From Alkalicoccobacillus murimartini (GTDB taxonomy: Bacteria; Bacillota; Bacilli; Bacillales; Bacillaceae_D), in assembly GCF_030813245.1 (NCBI RefSeq), contig NZ_JAUSUA010000004.1, positions 1-64,000 on the forward strand: a stretch of DNA of 64,000 nt, given 5' to 3'. Below are positions 12,983 through 21,310 of this stretch, piece after piece (positions within the stretch are counted from its first letter, which is position 1; each line of letters begins with the position of its first letter). Under the pieces are notes generated by a model that ran no database searches, had not been told where the DNA came from, and saw nothing but the letters and a program-made list of their open reading frames with translations. A program made the translations under genes and the position numbers.

Positions 12983-13948
12983 TTATATATTTAGTAAAAA
13001 TTGATACATCCGGTCTTGCTGGCCAGGTAAATTTTCATGTGCAAAGTCAGGATACAAAGCATAAGACTTTTCACTTTCAATTTTGTTGTACGCAGCGAAT
13101 TGTGAAGATGGCGGACAACTCAAATCCATTAGCCCTACCCCCATTAACACTTCTCCAGATATTCGATTAGCTAAATGCTGAATATCTATATAGCCAAGGT
13201 TCGTAAAAAATTCTTTTTCAGTTGAATGAGTAGGATCAAATCGCCTAAAATAATCAACAATTTCTCTGTATGCTTGGTTAACAGCGTCCATCTCCCACAC
13301 TCTCTGATAATCACTCAGAAAAGGATAATTCGCTGCAAGCTTTTTTACAGATGGCGCAAGCGCACCACAAGCAAGGGTTAGAGCTCCTCCTTGTGAGCTT
13401 CCTGTCGCTACAATTCGATTGGGATCAACTTCGTTTAATTCTCCAGCAACACGGACCAATTGAGCCGTGTCTAGAAACACATTTCGAAAGAATAACGTCT
13501 TAGGGTCTTGCACCCCACGAATAATATGGCCGTATAGTGTATTTCCTACCACTTGACTATTATCCTCTGAACGTCCACCTTGTCCACGTACATCCATTGC
13601 TAGAACGGAGAATCCGGCTGCCACGTATTTAAGTAACTCTGACCAATCTGGAGAATGACCAGAATAGCCATGGAAGTGAAGAACGGCAGGATGTGGCTCT
13701 GTGACTTGGAGCGGCTTTATGTATTTCGCATAAATACGGGCACCTCCAACACCAGTGAAATATAAATCATGACATTCTGCTGACGAGGTTTGGAAAGTAC
13801 TCGGCTCAAGTGTAACCTTTGGATCTGTTTGTTTTAATTCAGCTAAAGCATCCTCCCAATATGTATCAAAGTCCTGTGGACGAGGATTTTTTCCTTGGTA
13901 CGTTAAAAGCTCTTCTATTGGCATATCTACTGTTGGCAATCGTCTCAT
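12983..13948 (-). CDS. CE7-family acetyl esterase (cephalosporin-C deacetylase/acetyl xylan esterase)
   Basis: 321 residues, the usual CE7 length. Alpha/beta hydrolase motifs in order: HFHGYSGHSPDW oxyanion region (about 90), the CE7 hallmark RGQGG (about 120), nucleophile Ser in GSSQGG (about 183) and catalytic His in DFAHE (about 303). No signal peptide, as for cytoplasmic CE7 enzymes, which act on small acetylated sugars. Its place among acetylated-sugar genes suggests recycling or tailoring of O-acetylated glycan units, but that is inference. Confidence 0.88.
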   Translation of the reverse strand: MRRLPTVDMPIEELLTYQGKNPRPQDFDTYWEDALAELKQTDPKVTLEPSTFQTSSAECHDLYFTGVGGARIYAKYIKPLQVTEPHPAVLHFHGYSGHSPDWSELLKYVAAGFSVLAMDVRGQGGRSEDNSQVVGNTLYGHIIRGVQDPKTLFFRNVFLDTAQLVRVAGELNEVDPNRIVATGSSQGGALTLACGALAPSVKKLAANYPFLSDYQRVWEMDAVNQAYREIVDYFRRFDPTHSTEKEFFTNLGYIDIQHLANRISGEVLMGVGLMDLSCPPSSQFAAYNKIESEKSYALYPDFAHENLPGQQDRMYQFLLNI

Positions 13949-14040
13949 CCTCTCAACCTATAATTAAGCGCTTACATTTTTCAGTATAAACGAAACAGAG
14001 ATAAATTGGAATATTTTTCTCTGTTTCCTTACTCTTCTTA

Positions 14041-15030
14041 TTATAAAGTGGGTAATGAATCATAGATAGATAAAATCTGTTCACTCACTACCTTACTATC
14101 ATGATAGGTCTCAACATATTTCCGTCCCTTTTGACCGATCTCTCCCCATTTTTCCGGGCTTTCGATTAACCATTTAATTTGTTCATAAATCGTACCAGGG
14201 TTCGCAATAACAATTGGAGGTTTCTCAGGAAACTTGGGTAAAAGATCATCGCGAATGTATGTCACTACAGGTTTACCCAGTGACATTGCTTCTACCGATA
14301 GTAATCCATATGACCCGCAAAGCACCTGATCAAGAATAATATCTGCCTCTTTATACAACTCTACTGCTTCATCATGATTCATTCGCTCAATTCGTTTATA
14401 ACGGAACAAATGAGTTTCTTTAAGCTGTTTAATGGCTCTTTCTACATGAACCGTTCCTTTAAAATAAGGATTAGTTGGAGCATGAACAAGTAGAGGAATA
14501 TTCTTTGGCTTCGTTTCGACTTTTTGGATTTTTTTCAGATCGACTGCAATTGGGACAACATGAACTCTTTTGTAATAGTCCTTCACATACTCATACACTT
14601 CATAATCCTGTACAATCGCATCTTCAATAACCGTAGTAATATGCTTTAAACGCCAATCCATATAAGCATTAGATGGAGAATCCCCCGTATAAGCAAAGGG
14701 ATTTTTTTCTTTTGCTTGTTCATGGAAGCGTACATCATTGCCCCAATGGTGCATCACTGCTTTTTTCCCAGATCCTTTTAGTTGAGCTAGATCGCTAAAA
14801 TCCTCTTTTGTGGTCTGTGCGTAATGAAAGTGAAAGAGATCATTTTCTTTAAAAATCGCATCCGTTCGATTACCAATTTCTTTTCTCTCTACATACTCCA
14901 AGTGATCCTCATATCCTAGATAGGATTGAAATGTATTATAACTTAGTACCTCATGACCTTGGCGCTTAAACTCTCCAGCCATAATCCCCATCTGCCCGGC
15001 AATCTCGGTGATCCCTTGAAAAATCTTCAT
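14041..15030 (-). CDS. GT4-like glycosyltransferase, paralog 3
   Basis: 329 residues from ATG 15030, chosen because TTAGGAGGG lies 5 nt upstream; an in-frame upstream start would lie inside the previous gene. Same block structure as the two paralogs at 9759-11763: EIAGQMGI, FHFHYAQT, MHHWGNDVRF, DAIVQDYE, VHAPTN, DQVLCGSYGLLSVEAMSLGK. It overlaps the upstream epimerase by ATGA, indicating translational coupling, and closes the 18141-14041 operon. Confidence 0.82.
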   Translation of the reverse strand: MKIFQGITEIAGQMGIMAGEFKRQGHEVLSYNTFQSYLGYEDHLEYVERKEIGNRTDAIFKENDLFHFHYAQTTKEDFSDLAQLKGSGKKAVMHHWGNDVRFHEQAKEKNPFAYTGDSPSNAYMDWRLKHITTVIEDAIVQDYEVYEYVKDYYKRVHVVPIAVDLKKIQKVETKPKNIPLLVHAPTNPYFKGTVHVERAIKQLKETHLFRYKRIERMNHDEAVELYKEADIILDQVLCGSYGLLSVEAMSLGKPVVTYIRDDLLPKFPEKPPIVIANPGTIYEQIKWLIESPEKWGEIGQKGRKYVETYHDSKVVSEQILSIYDSLPTL

Positions 15031-15980
15031 GGTTTCCCTCCTAACAGCCAATCATACGTCCTTTGAATCCCCTCTTCTATACTAATCGTTGGCGACCACT
15101 TTAACAGTTGCGTTGTTTTTTCAATGGCAAGACATCTACGGTCAATGGTATCAATGGTTCGTTTCGTTGAGAAAAGCTGTTCTGGTGTTTTATCACCAAA
15201 TGCTTTTCCGACTTCTTCAGAAAGGCCGAGAATACTTGTTTCAATTCCAGTTGCAATATTAAAAATCTCACCAATTGCTTCCTTCTGATCCCCAGCAAAC
15301 AAGATAGCGTCAATGGCATCATCAATATAAGTGAAATCACGCGTCTGTTTTCCATCTCCAAATATCGTCATAGGTAAGCCTGCGATTCGTGCCTCAAAAA
15401 ACTTGGCCACAACCCCACAGTACGGGTTTGTTGCTACCTGCCCCGGTCCATATACGTTAGAAAGTCTCAAGATCGTTGTTGGTATTTGGTGTAAGTAATG
15501 AAAAACCTGAGCGTATTGCTCCGCTCCATATTTACTCGCTGCATAAGGCATCCTTACTTTGATTTGATCCAGTGGGGTTGGGAGAACATCTGCATCCCCA
15601 TAAACCGATGCCGTTGACGTATAAACGAAACGAGTAACCTTTGTTCCATATTTACGAATTTGATCTAAGAGCGTATACGCTCCCCTTAGATTTACTTCAA
15701 AATCCTCTTTCATATCCGTTACAGACAATACCAAGTTTCGACAAGCGATATGAAAAACAATGTCTATTTCAGGAAGAATGTCCTCTAAAAGCTGCTCATT
15801 TAGAATACTGTCTTCAATAAATGTAATAGCAGGATGTTCAGGTACTTCATCGCGATTACCAGTAGATAGGTCATCTATGATCGTAATTTTTTCTGCTTGA
15901 TGCAAAAGCGCTGCAACAAGCTTTGAGCCAATAAATCCAGCTCCTCCGGTAACAAGTACATGGTTAAAACGCTTTCCCAT
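15027..15980 (-). CDS. NAD-dependent UDP-sugar 4-epimerase-like SDR
   Basis: 317 residues. TGGAGFIGSK at 10-19, IDDLSTGN, TSTASVYG with the catalytic Ser, YAASKYGAE with Tyr and Lys (about 147-151), and LRLSNVYGPGQ. This is an extended SDR of the GalE/WbpP type. The active-site set is intact. It lies 2 bp after the Gfo/Idh gene and overlaps the downstream GT gene by 4 nt. Beside diamino-uronate genes it might be a 4-epimerase giving the galacto form, or act on a separate sugar; substrate not determinable. Confidence 0.85.
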   Translation of the reverse strand: MGKRFNHVLVTGGAGFIGSKLVAALLHQAEKITIIDDLSTGNRDEVPEHPAITFIEDSILNEQLLEDILPEIDIVFHIACRNLVLSVTDMKEDFEVNLRGAYTLLDQIRKYGTKVTRFVYTSTASVYGDADVLPTPLDQIKVRMPYAASKYGAEQYAQVFHYLHQIPTTILRLSNVYGPGQVATNPYCGVVAKFFEARIAGLPMTIFGDGKQTRDFTYIDDAIDAILFAGDQKEAIGEIFNIATGIETSILGLSEEVGKAFGDKTPEQLFSTKRTIDTIDRRCLAIEKTTQLLKWSPTISIEEGIQRTYDWLLGGKP

Positions 15981-15982
15981 GG

Positions 15983-17032
15983 TCAGTTGACTCCCTTCAT
16001 ATCTGTCGTTGAAAAGGAAGAGAGAGGCAGTGAAACGGAACTTGCAAGCTTATGAGATTGATAAAGTGCAAAAATCGTTTCAAGTGCAAACTCTGCTTCC
16101 TTTGCCATAACAGCTGTGTTTGAAAGACCAGTAATACTCTTTATGACTTCTTTATACATCTTGACCTGTTCATCTTTATCTGTGAGCCATTCACTGACAT
16201 CCTCTGACCAAGGTTCTCCCTCAATCGTTGCCCTGGTTAGTTGATCAAAATTGCTACCTTCAATAATGATTGTTCCTTTTTCTGCAAACAGTTTAATAGC
16301 ATATCCATGATTATGTGGATACGTAACTGAATTTGCTTCAATTAATCCTGTTGCTCCATTACAAAACGTAACCATTCCCAGTGCGATATCCTCTGTTTCT
16401 TTTTGAGTGTTCACCCATTGTAATTGTCCAGAGACGGACTGAACCTTACCCATATACCAAATAAGTAGATCCACCATATGAATCCCTTGATTAATCAACA
16501 TACCTCCATCTTGATCCCACGTCCCGCGCCAAGGCGCAGCTTCATAATATGAGGTTGGACGCTGCACAGACATCGACACTGTGCCTAAATGAATGGTTCC
16601 AAGCTTGCCAGAATCAATTAATGTCTTTATTTCATTAAGGATCTTTCTAAAACGGAGCTGATGACAAACAAAAAGCTGTTTTCCTTGTACGTCTGCTAGT
16701 TTCGTCAGCATTCTTGATTCTTCAATAGAAAGTGAAAGTGGCTTTTCTACTAAAACGTGCTTTCCTGCCTTTAATGCGGCTTCTGCAATTTCCACATGGG
16801 TACCAGAGGTTGTCGCAATGACCACCAACTCAGAATCTGTTTGTAACAAGTCGTGGTAATGATCAAAGAGTTGAGGAAGCTCCTCTACACTAGAGGATAT
16901 TTGTGTAGCTGCTTGTTTCATGCGTTCAAATGACAAATCACTTAGTGCTGTAACCCTTGCATTTGATATTTGATTTAGGGACGAGAGATGTTTTTCAGTA
17001 ATTCTTCCACAGCCTATGATTCCAATATTCAT
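15983..17032 (-). CDS. Gfo/Idh/MocA oxidoreductase, WlbA/WbpB-like UDP-sugar 3-dehydrogenase
   Basis: 349 residues. N-terminal NAD site GIIGCGRI at 4-11; EKPLS (about 96) with the conserved Lys; substrate-domain signature WRGTWDQDGGMLINQGIHMVDLL (about 168-190), here written as its parts WRGTWDQDGG and NQGIHMVDLL, whose His is the likely catalytic residue. This signature is typical of WlbA, which oxidises C3 of UDP-GlcNAcA before amination. ATGA overlap with the aminotransferase gene upstream supports the pairing. Other Gfo/Idh substrates remain possible. Confidence 0.85.
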   Translation of the reverse strand: MNIGIIGCGRITEKHLSSLNQISNARVTALSDLSFERMKQAATQISSSVEELPQLFDHYHDLLQTDSELVVIATTSGTHVEIAEAALKAGKHVLVEKPLSLSIEESRMLTKLADVQGKQLFVCHQLRFRKILNEIKTLIDSGKLGTIHLGTVSMSVQRPTSYYEAAPWRGTWDQDGGMLINQGIHMVDLLIWYMGKVQSVSGQLQWVNTQKETEDIALGMVTFCNGATGLIEANSVTYPHNHGYAIKLFAEKGTIIIEGSNFDQLTRATIEGEPWSEDVSEWLTDKDEQVKMYKEVIKSITGLSNTAVMAKEAEFALETIFALYQSHKLASSVSLPLSSFSTTDMKGVN

Positions 17033-18141
17033 GGTTTACTCCCTGATACTACAGAAGAAATGGTCCGAATAATTTCAACCTGTTCATCCTTAGATAAGTA
17101 AGGATGCATAGGAATAGCTAACAGACTTTTGGATTTCTTTTCAGCAATAGGGAAATCACCAACGTTGTAAGACAATCCTTTATATACTTCCTGAAGATGC
17201 AAGGGACGAGGATAATACACTCCATTAGCTATTTTAGCCTTACTCAAACCAGTAGAGATACCATCCCTGTTTTCTAAGTCAAGACAATATAAATGATAAA
17301 TATGCTCTGAGTCAGATTGGATGTGTGGCACTGTAACTCCTTGTAATGTCATGAATTCTTGATTGTAGAAAGCTGCAGCGCTCTGACGGTTTGAATTCCA
17401 TTCATCAATATGAGTGAGACTAATACGGAGTAAGGCTGCCTGTACTTCATCCAACCGACTATTATAGCCAATTTCTTCGTGATAATATTTTTTAGTGCTT
17501 CCATGATGACGAAGCAACCGTATCTTTTCGGAAACATGGTTATGCTTAGTCACAATCATGCCACCATCACCCATTGTCCCTAAATTTTTTGTTGGGAAAA
17601 ATGAGAAGCAGCCGATATCTCCAATTGTTCCTGCTTTCTTGCCATTTACAGTAGCACCAAAAGCCTGGCAAGCGTCCTCAATAACATAAAGATTATTTGC
17701 TTTAGCGATAGTCATAATAGCCTTCATATCAGCTGGCTGACCAAATAAATGAACGGGCATAATGGCTTTTGTTTTTTCATTTATTACATCGTTAATTTGA
17801 GTTGTATCTATATTAAATGTTTTTGATTCAATATCAACAAAGACCGGTGTGGCCCCTACACGTGAAATGGCTTCAGCTGTTGCAAAAAAGGTAAAAGGTG
17901 TAGTAATTACTTCATCGCCTTCTCCAATCCCCAACGCGTCTAATGCAAGAACGAGTGCATCTGTGCCATTGCCTACACCGATTGCATAAGGTGTATTTAG
18001 GTATGCTTTGACTTCTTCCTCAAACTGTTTTCCTTCTGCTCCAAGAATATACTGCCCACTATCATACACACGACTAAAAGCTTCCATTGCTTCAGCTTTT
18101 ATCTGTTGAAATTGTCTATCAAGATTTATTAGTGGAATCAA
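17029..18141 (-). CDS. DegT/DnrJ/EryC1 PLP aminotransferase (WbpE/WlbC-like)
   Basis: 370 residues from TTG 18141 (MIPLINLDRQF). GTG 9 nt upstream is in frame but has no spacing to AAAAGGAG, whereas TTG is 8 nt from it and matches the family N-terminus. Motifs: YILGAEGKQFEEE, GVGNGTDALVLAL (PLP phosphate), EDACQAFGA (Asp to pyridine N, about 160) and the Schiff-base Lys in FFPTKNLG (about 188). Best family fit is the sugar 3- or 4-aminotransferase group; beside a WlbA-like gene, amination of UDP-3-keto-GlcNAcA is most likely. First gene of a four-gene coupled operon. Confidence 0.87.
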   Translation of the reverse strand: MIPLINLDRQFQQIKAEAMEAFSRVYDSGQYILGAEGKQFEEEVKAYLNTPYAIGVGNGTDALVLALDALGIGEGDEVITTPFTFFATAEAISRVGATPVFVDIESKTFNIDTTQINDVINEKTKAIMPVHLFGQPADMKAIMTIAKANNLYVIEDACQAFGATVNGKKAGTIGDIGCFSFFPTKNLGTMGDGGMIVTKHNHVSEKIRLLRHHGSTKKYYHEEIGYNSRLDEVQAALLRISLTHIDEWNSNRQSAAAFYNQEFMTLQGVTVPHIQSDSEHIYHLYCLDLENRDGISTGLSKAKIANGVYYPRPLHLQEVYKGLSYNVGDFPIAEKKSKSLLAIPMHPYLSKDEQVEIIRTISSVVSGSKP

Positions 18142-18280
18142 TCCATTCACTCCTTTTCAAGCTCGTATTTCTTCTGTCTAGATATATGAGCTTAGCTAAC
18201 ATGAAGTCACGGCTATTCTCTCAGCTTGTAAAAAGAAGGCGGTTATCTATACTGCTTTATTTCTTTCATCTGACAAAAAT

Positions 18281-18322
18281 AAAAGCTCTAATGAGAAATG
18301 AATTTCTCACTTGAGCTTTTTT
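18281..18322 (-). terminator. Terminator of the 49-residue gene
   Basis: AAAAGCTC and GAGCTTTT enclose a second stem (ATGAGAAAT/ATTTCTCA), making one long hairpin with a T-run on the minus strand. It lies 14 bp beyond the stop of the small gene at 18336. Confidence 0.8.
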
Positions 18323-18335
18323 GAAAACGAACATA

Positions 18336-18485
18336 TTAGCGGCGTCCACAGCATTTAACAGAGTGTGGTTTTGGTTCAGTGGGTTTTGGTAATGAAGCAA
18401 ACGGTCTTGGTTTAGATTTGACTGACGCTCTCGGGGTAAAAATAGGTTTTGGTTGTACGCGATTTAAATTTGGTCTCATCATCAT
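18336..18485 (-). CDS. 49-residue basic Pro-rich peptide, candidate spore protein
   Basis: The frame opens with three ATG codons and reads MMMRPNLNRVQPKPIF at the start and HSVKCCGRR at the end. It is rich in Pro, Lys and Arg and carries a terminal Cys pair. AAAGGA lies 8 nt before the first ATG, a sigma-K-like promoter lies 36-62 bp upstream and a terminator follows at once, so it has all the parts of a real gene. No family is recognised. A late mother-cell protein packed into or cross-linked onto the spore surface is inference. Confidence 0.65.
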   Translation of the reverse strand: MMMRPNLNRVQPKPIFTPRASVKSKPRPFASLPKPTEPKPHSVKCCGRR

Positions 18486-18520
18486 CTACACGTCCTTTCT
18501 TCTATTTCAATCTATCTATA

Positions 18521-18547
18521 TATGGTATGAACGAATCCTTTATATGT
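18521..18547 (-). promoter_or_regulatory. Sigma-K-like promoter of the 49-residue gene
   Basis: On the minus strand: AC (18547-18546), 16 bp, then CATACCATA (18529-18521), an exact match to the sigma-K pattern AC-16-CATAnnnTA. Confidence 0.6.
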
Positions 18548-18598
18548 TTATTATTTTAGAAATTTTTGCCCAATCCAAAAAATCCTTAGGTCATTTTG

Positions 18599-18626
18599 CA
18601 CCAATTTAGACGCGAGTCATAGAATA
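18599..18626 (+). promoter_or_regulatory. Sigma-K-like promoter of the 18699 gene
   Basis: CACC (18599-18602), 15 bp, then CATAGAATA (18618-18626), an exact -10 match. The start codon is 73 bp downstream, leaving a normal 5' leader. Confidence 0.6.
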
Positions 18627-18698
18627 CAGTAGTTTGAACACCTAGTCACGCCGAATCAACGGTGTGGTTTTAGGTACACAATAGAGGAGGTATAGTTA

Positions 18699-19397
18699 AT
18701 GAGCTTATTAAAACAAAGCGTGGTAATTAATGTGCCCAAGGTATTTGATTGGGTAACACGCCAGGTTGATCTTCCAACCATCAGTTACAGAGAGCCAGAG
18801 CTCTCTATCTTATTTCCAGGTGCAGTAGGACCTTCTCCAGGTCCAGGTGATTTATGCTCATTCTTAAGCAGCTACCCAGGCTACACAACGGTTGCTCGGG
18901 TATTGGATGAATCATTATACACTTCTGAGGTAACGAACCCACTTGATCGCACTCAAGTTGAGGTTACATTACCAAGTGGTAAGGAAATCGTTTTAGAGAA
19001 AGTAAAGATTCTTGCAAGAGGACTACTTGAAGTAGATATCTTTGATGCAGCTGGTGCATTAATTCTCACTTCAAATCCTATTGAGTTTGCTACAATTCAA
19101 ACCTTCTACTTATGTGCACCAGAAGATACGATTGTAGATGCCTTTATTTCTTCAGGGCAGTGGGATGCAGAAGTAGTTTGTGATACAGCCTTTTCACAAC
19201 TGGATATCTCTTTAACATTTTGCCTTGATGTCCATGTATTTGCTGATGTACGTTTAGAAATTGAAGCTGCATATTGCAACCCAAGACTTGAGTTCCCAGT
19301 TGCAGATATCATCTGCAGACAACAAAGTAACCAACCAGCTCCTTCTTGCCCAATTTTTCCAGAGAAGCGACTTGGTATTACTAGCACGAGCGAATAA
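18699..19397 (+). CDS. Cys-rich spore-surface protein candidate
   Basis: 232 residues, no signal peptide or membrane segment. It begins MSLLKQSVVINVPKVFDWV, followed by a beta-rich domain with seven spaced Cys (in DLCSF, LCAPE, VVCDT, TFCLD, AYCNP, IICRQ, PSCPI). Spaced cysteines in a mother-cell protein are typical of spore coat and exosporium lattice proteins that form disulfide-linked layers. AGAGGAGGT lies 6 nt before ATG; a sigma-K-like promoter precedes it and a strong terminator follows, so it is monocistronic. I do not recognise the family by name. The role is inferred from composition, promoter and location. Confidence 0.7.
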   Translation: MSLLKQSVVINVPKVFDWVTRQVDLPTISYREPELSILFPGAVGPSPGPGDLCSFLSSYPGYTTVARVLDESLYTSEVTNPLDRTQVEVTLPSGKEIVLEKVKILARGLLEVDIFDAAGALILTSNPIEFATIQTFYLCAPEDTIVDAFISSGQWDAEVVCDTAFSQLDISLTFCLDVHVFADVRLEIEAAYCNPRLEFPVADIICRQQSNQPAPSCPIFPEKRLGITSTSE

Positions 19398-19420
19398 TAA
19401 AATAGGTGTCTTTCCACTGA

Positions 19421-19455
19421 CTGAAGCTGTCTTCCACAACAGCTTCAGTTTTTTT
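19421..19455 (+). terminator. Terminator after the Cys-rich protein gene
   Basis: CTGAAGCTGT and ACAGCTTCAG form a 10-bp stem with an 8-nt loop and seven T residues downstream. Confidence 0.92.
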
Positions 19456-19519
19456 CTTCTTTTCTGGCAAATTGGTCATACATATAAAAGATAGAATACA
19501 TGTTTAGGGAGGAAGCTAT

Positions 19520-20230
19520 ATGTCTAATACATCTAAAGAACGATCAACCCTGAACCAGGATATCCAACTAGAACAAAAACTTCTGCATTATCGGTCAGAA
19601 TTAAAGAAGTTCCAACGAATCATTCATCTACAAAAGAAAAAACTAACCAGCCAAGAGGAGGAATTAAATAGTTTAAAACATACAGCAAACAATCCCACAA
19701 TCGCACAGCGGCCTAACCTTCCTTCGAATCAATCCATAGGTGAGAGCTTAGCAGGAATTTATGCCTATTTTGCATATTCAACGCTGTTTCCTGCTAATCC
19801 ATCAGAAGACACAGATGAACCTTGTCTCGTACAGGGTAATTTCATCATACGTAATGATGCCAGTCATCCATTAACAAATCCTCTCGTCTGCTTAACGTTT
19901 AGTAAACCAGAGCTGGCTAATCTTTCTGGTAAGATCAATCAAAATAAAAAAAACTATGGAAGTGAATACGTGACATCTGATGAAGATGAGTTGGCTTGGA
20001 ACTACCTTGAAAATCATTCCCTAAAAAAAGTAAGAGAATCGGGAGAATATTGGCTGAGACCAAACAAGGCTCAACTTTTAACAAAAGAAGACATGGCGTT
20101 TAATCACTTTGAAGTAGTCCTTCCGTTTAGAGGATCTCCGTTTTCCATGCAGATCAATGGATATATTTATGGAGAAGAGATTCCAGAAGGGCGACGGGCC
20201 CTTAATTCAATCATCTGTAATATTACGTAG
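19520..20230 (+). CDS. Coiled-coil plus conserved C-domain protein, glycan-island associated
   Basis: 236 residues. Residues 10-60 form a coiled coil (LEQKLLHYRSELKKFQRII), resembling the N-terminus of the 6246-6680 protein. Residues 75-236 form a globular domain starting near SLAGIYAYFAYSTLFP with PCLVQGNFIIRN, YWLRPNKAQLL and a strand-rich end (GYIYGEEIPEGRR). It lies 10 bp upstream of the cgeB-like gene, so the two are likely co-expressed; a scaffold or acceptor role for that glycosyltransferase is possible. Family not recognised. Start supported by GGGAGGAAG 8 nt upstream. Confidence 0.68.
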   Translation: MSNTSKERSTLNQDIQLEQKLLHYRSELKKFQRIIHLQKKKLTSQEEELNSLKHTANNPTIAQRPNLPSNQSIGESLAGIYAYFAYSTLFPANPSEDTDEPCLVQGNFIIRNDASHPLTNPLVCLTFSKPELANLSGKINQNKKNYGSEYVTSDEDELAWNYLENHSLKKVRESGEYWLRPNKAQLLTKEDMAFNHFEVVLPFRGSPFSMQINGYIYGEEIPEGRRALNSIICNIT

Positions 20231-20240
20231 GAGTTTTAAC

Positions 20241-21194
20241 ATGAAGATTCTATTCCTTAGTAGCGGATACAAAGGGGCGTACCCTTATATTGAAGAATCA
20301 TTAACTAAGGCCTTTCAACAACATTCAATCACTCTTTGCAAAAAACAATGCGTCTCAACCTTAGATGAATTACGTTTAAAACAACACTGTATAGCTGAAA
20401 AGCCTGACATGATTTTCACCTTATTAGGCTACCAGTTACATGAGTCATTTCTTCAATGGTCTAAAGATCAACACATTCGGGTTGTCATATGGTTAACGGA
20501 AGACCCGTACATGAGCGACCTTTCTCTTAAAGTTGCTCCATATGCAAGTCATGTAGTTACCATCGAAAAAAAAGCTCATCTTTATTATGAGTCATTAGGA
20601 TACAAGTCTCTGCACCTACCACTTGGTGCGGATTATTCAATATTTAAACCAATGGTACCGCAGCCGACTAAGAAAAGTGACCTTTGTTTTATTGGGTACC
20701 CTTATCCAGAAAGAGTGAAGTTAATCAAACTTTTGGCTAAAAAACTCCCTATAACGATTACCGTTGCAGGTAATTGGTATCAACATTCGCTTCCAAAAAA
20801 TGTGCACAAGGCAGCATTATGGCTGACACCCACTCAAACAGCCGAGTACTACTCAAGTACTAAAATTGTCTTGAACAGTTATCGTCGGTTAAGTCAGCCC
20901 GAGAACAAGAATGAACGAGCACTTGAAGGGATTAGTCCTAACAATAGAGTATTTGAAGTTGCAGGTTGCAAGGTCTGTCAAATAAGTGAGGCAAGAGAGG
21001 ATTGGACTTCATGGTTTCGCGAAAAAGACATCGCTTTATTTTCCTCTGGTGACGAATTAATTGAAAAGGTTGAACACCTGCTCCAGGCACCTGATCAACG
21101 TGAGCTTTATGCGACGAACAGTTATCAAACCGCCGTAGCAAACCACTCGTATGCACATCGGGTGAATACTTTACTTGAATGGCTTACCCATTAA
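20241..21194 (+). CDS. cgeB: CgeB-like spore glycosyltransferase
   Basis: 317 residues from ATG 20241, with TAGGAG 7 nt before it; the frame opens further upstream inside the preceding gene. N-half: MKILFLSSGYKG, WLTEDPYMSD (about 93), VVTIEKKA. C-half: the GT-B donor part LCFIGYPYPERV, TPTQTAEYYSSTKIVLNSYR (about 200-218) and ISPNNRVFEVAGCKV. This order matches the CgeB family (DUF3880 plus Glycos_transf_1-like); B. subtilis CgeB is involved in glycosylating the spore crust. Cytoplasmic in the mother cell. The symbol marks family rather than proven orthology. Confidence 0.8.
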   Translation: MKILFLSSGYKGAYPYIEESLTKAFQQHSITLCKKQCVSTLDELRLKQHCIAEKPDMIFTLLGYQLHESFLQWSKDQHIRVVIWLTEDPYMSDLSLKVAPYASHVVTIEKKAHLYYESLGYKSLHLPLGADYSIFKPMVPQPTKKSDLCFIGYPYPERVKLIKLLAKKLPITITVAGNWYQHSLPKNVHKAALWLTPTQTAEYYSSTKIVLNSYRRLSQPENKNERALEGISPNNRVFEVAGCKVCQISEAREDWTSWFREKDIALFSSGDELIEKVEHLLQAPDQRELYATNSYQTAVANHSYAHRVNTLLEWLTH

Positions 21195-21238
21195 TGATCC
21201 TATTACAGAAAGAGGGAAGAGAACGATCTTAGCTATCT

Positions 21239-21288
21239 AAAAAGCCGTATCATTATGCTGATAAACTCACATAATGATACGGCTTTTT
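21239..21288 (+). terminator. Terminator of the coiled-coil/cgeB operon
   Basis: An 18-bp perfect stem (AAAGCCGTATCATTATG and its complement) with a 12-nt loop is followed by TTTTT. A-runs on the other side may let it work for the convergent gene as well. Confidence 0.92.
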
Positions 21289-21310
21289 GTCCATCAGTAA
21301 TAAAAAGAGT

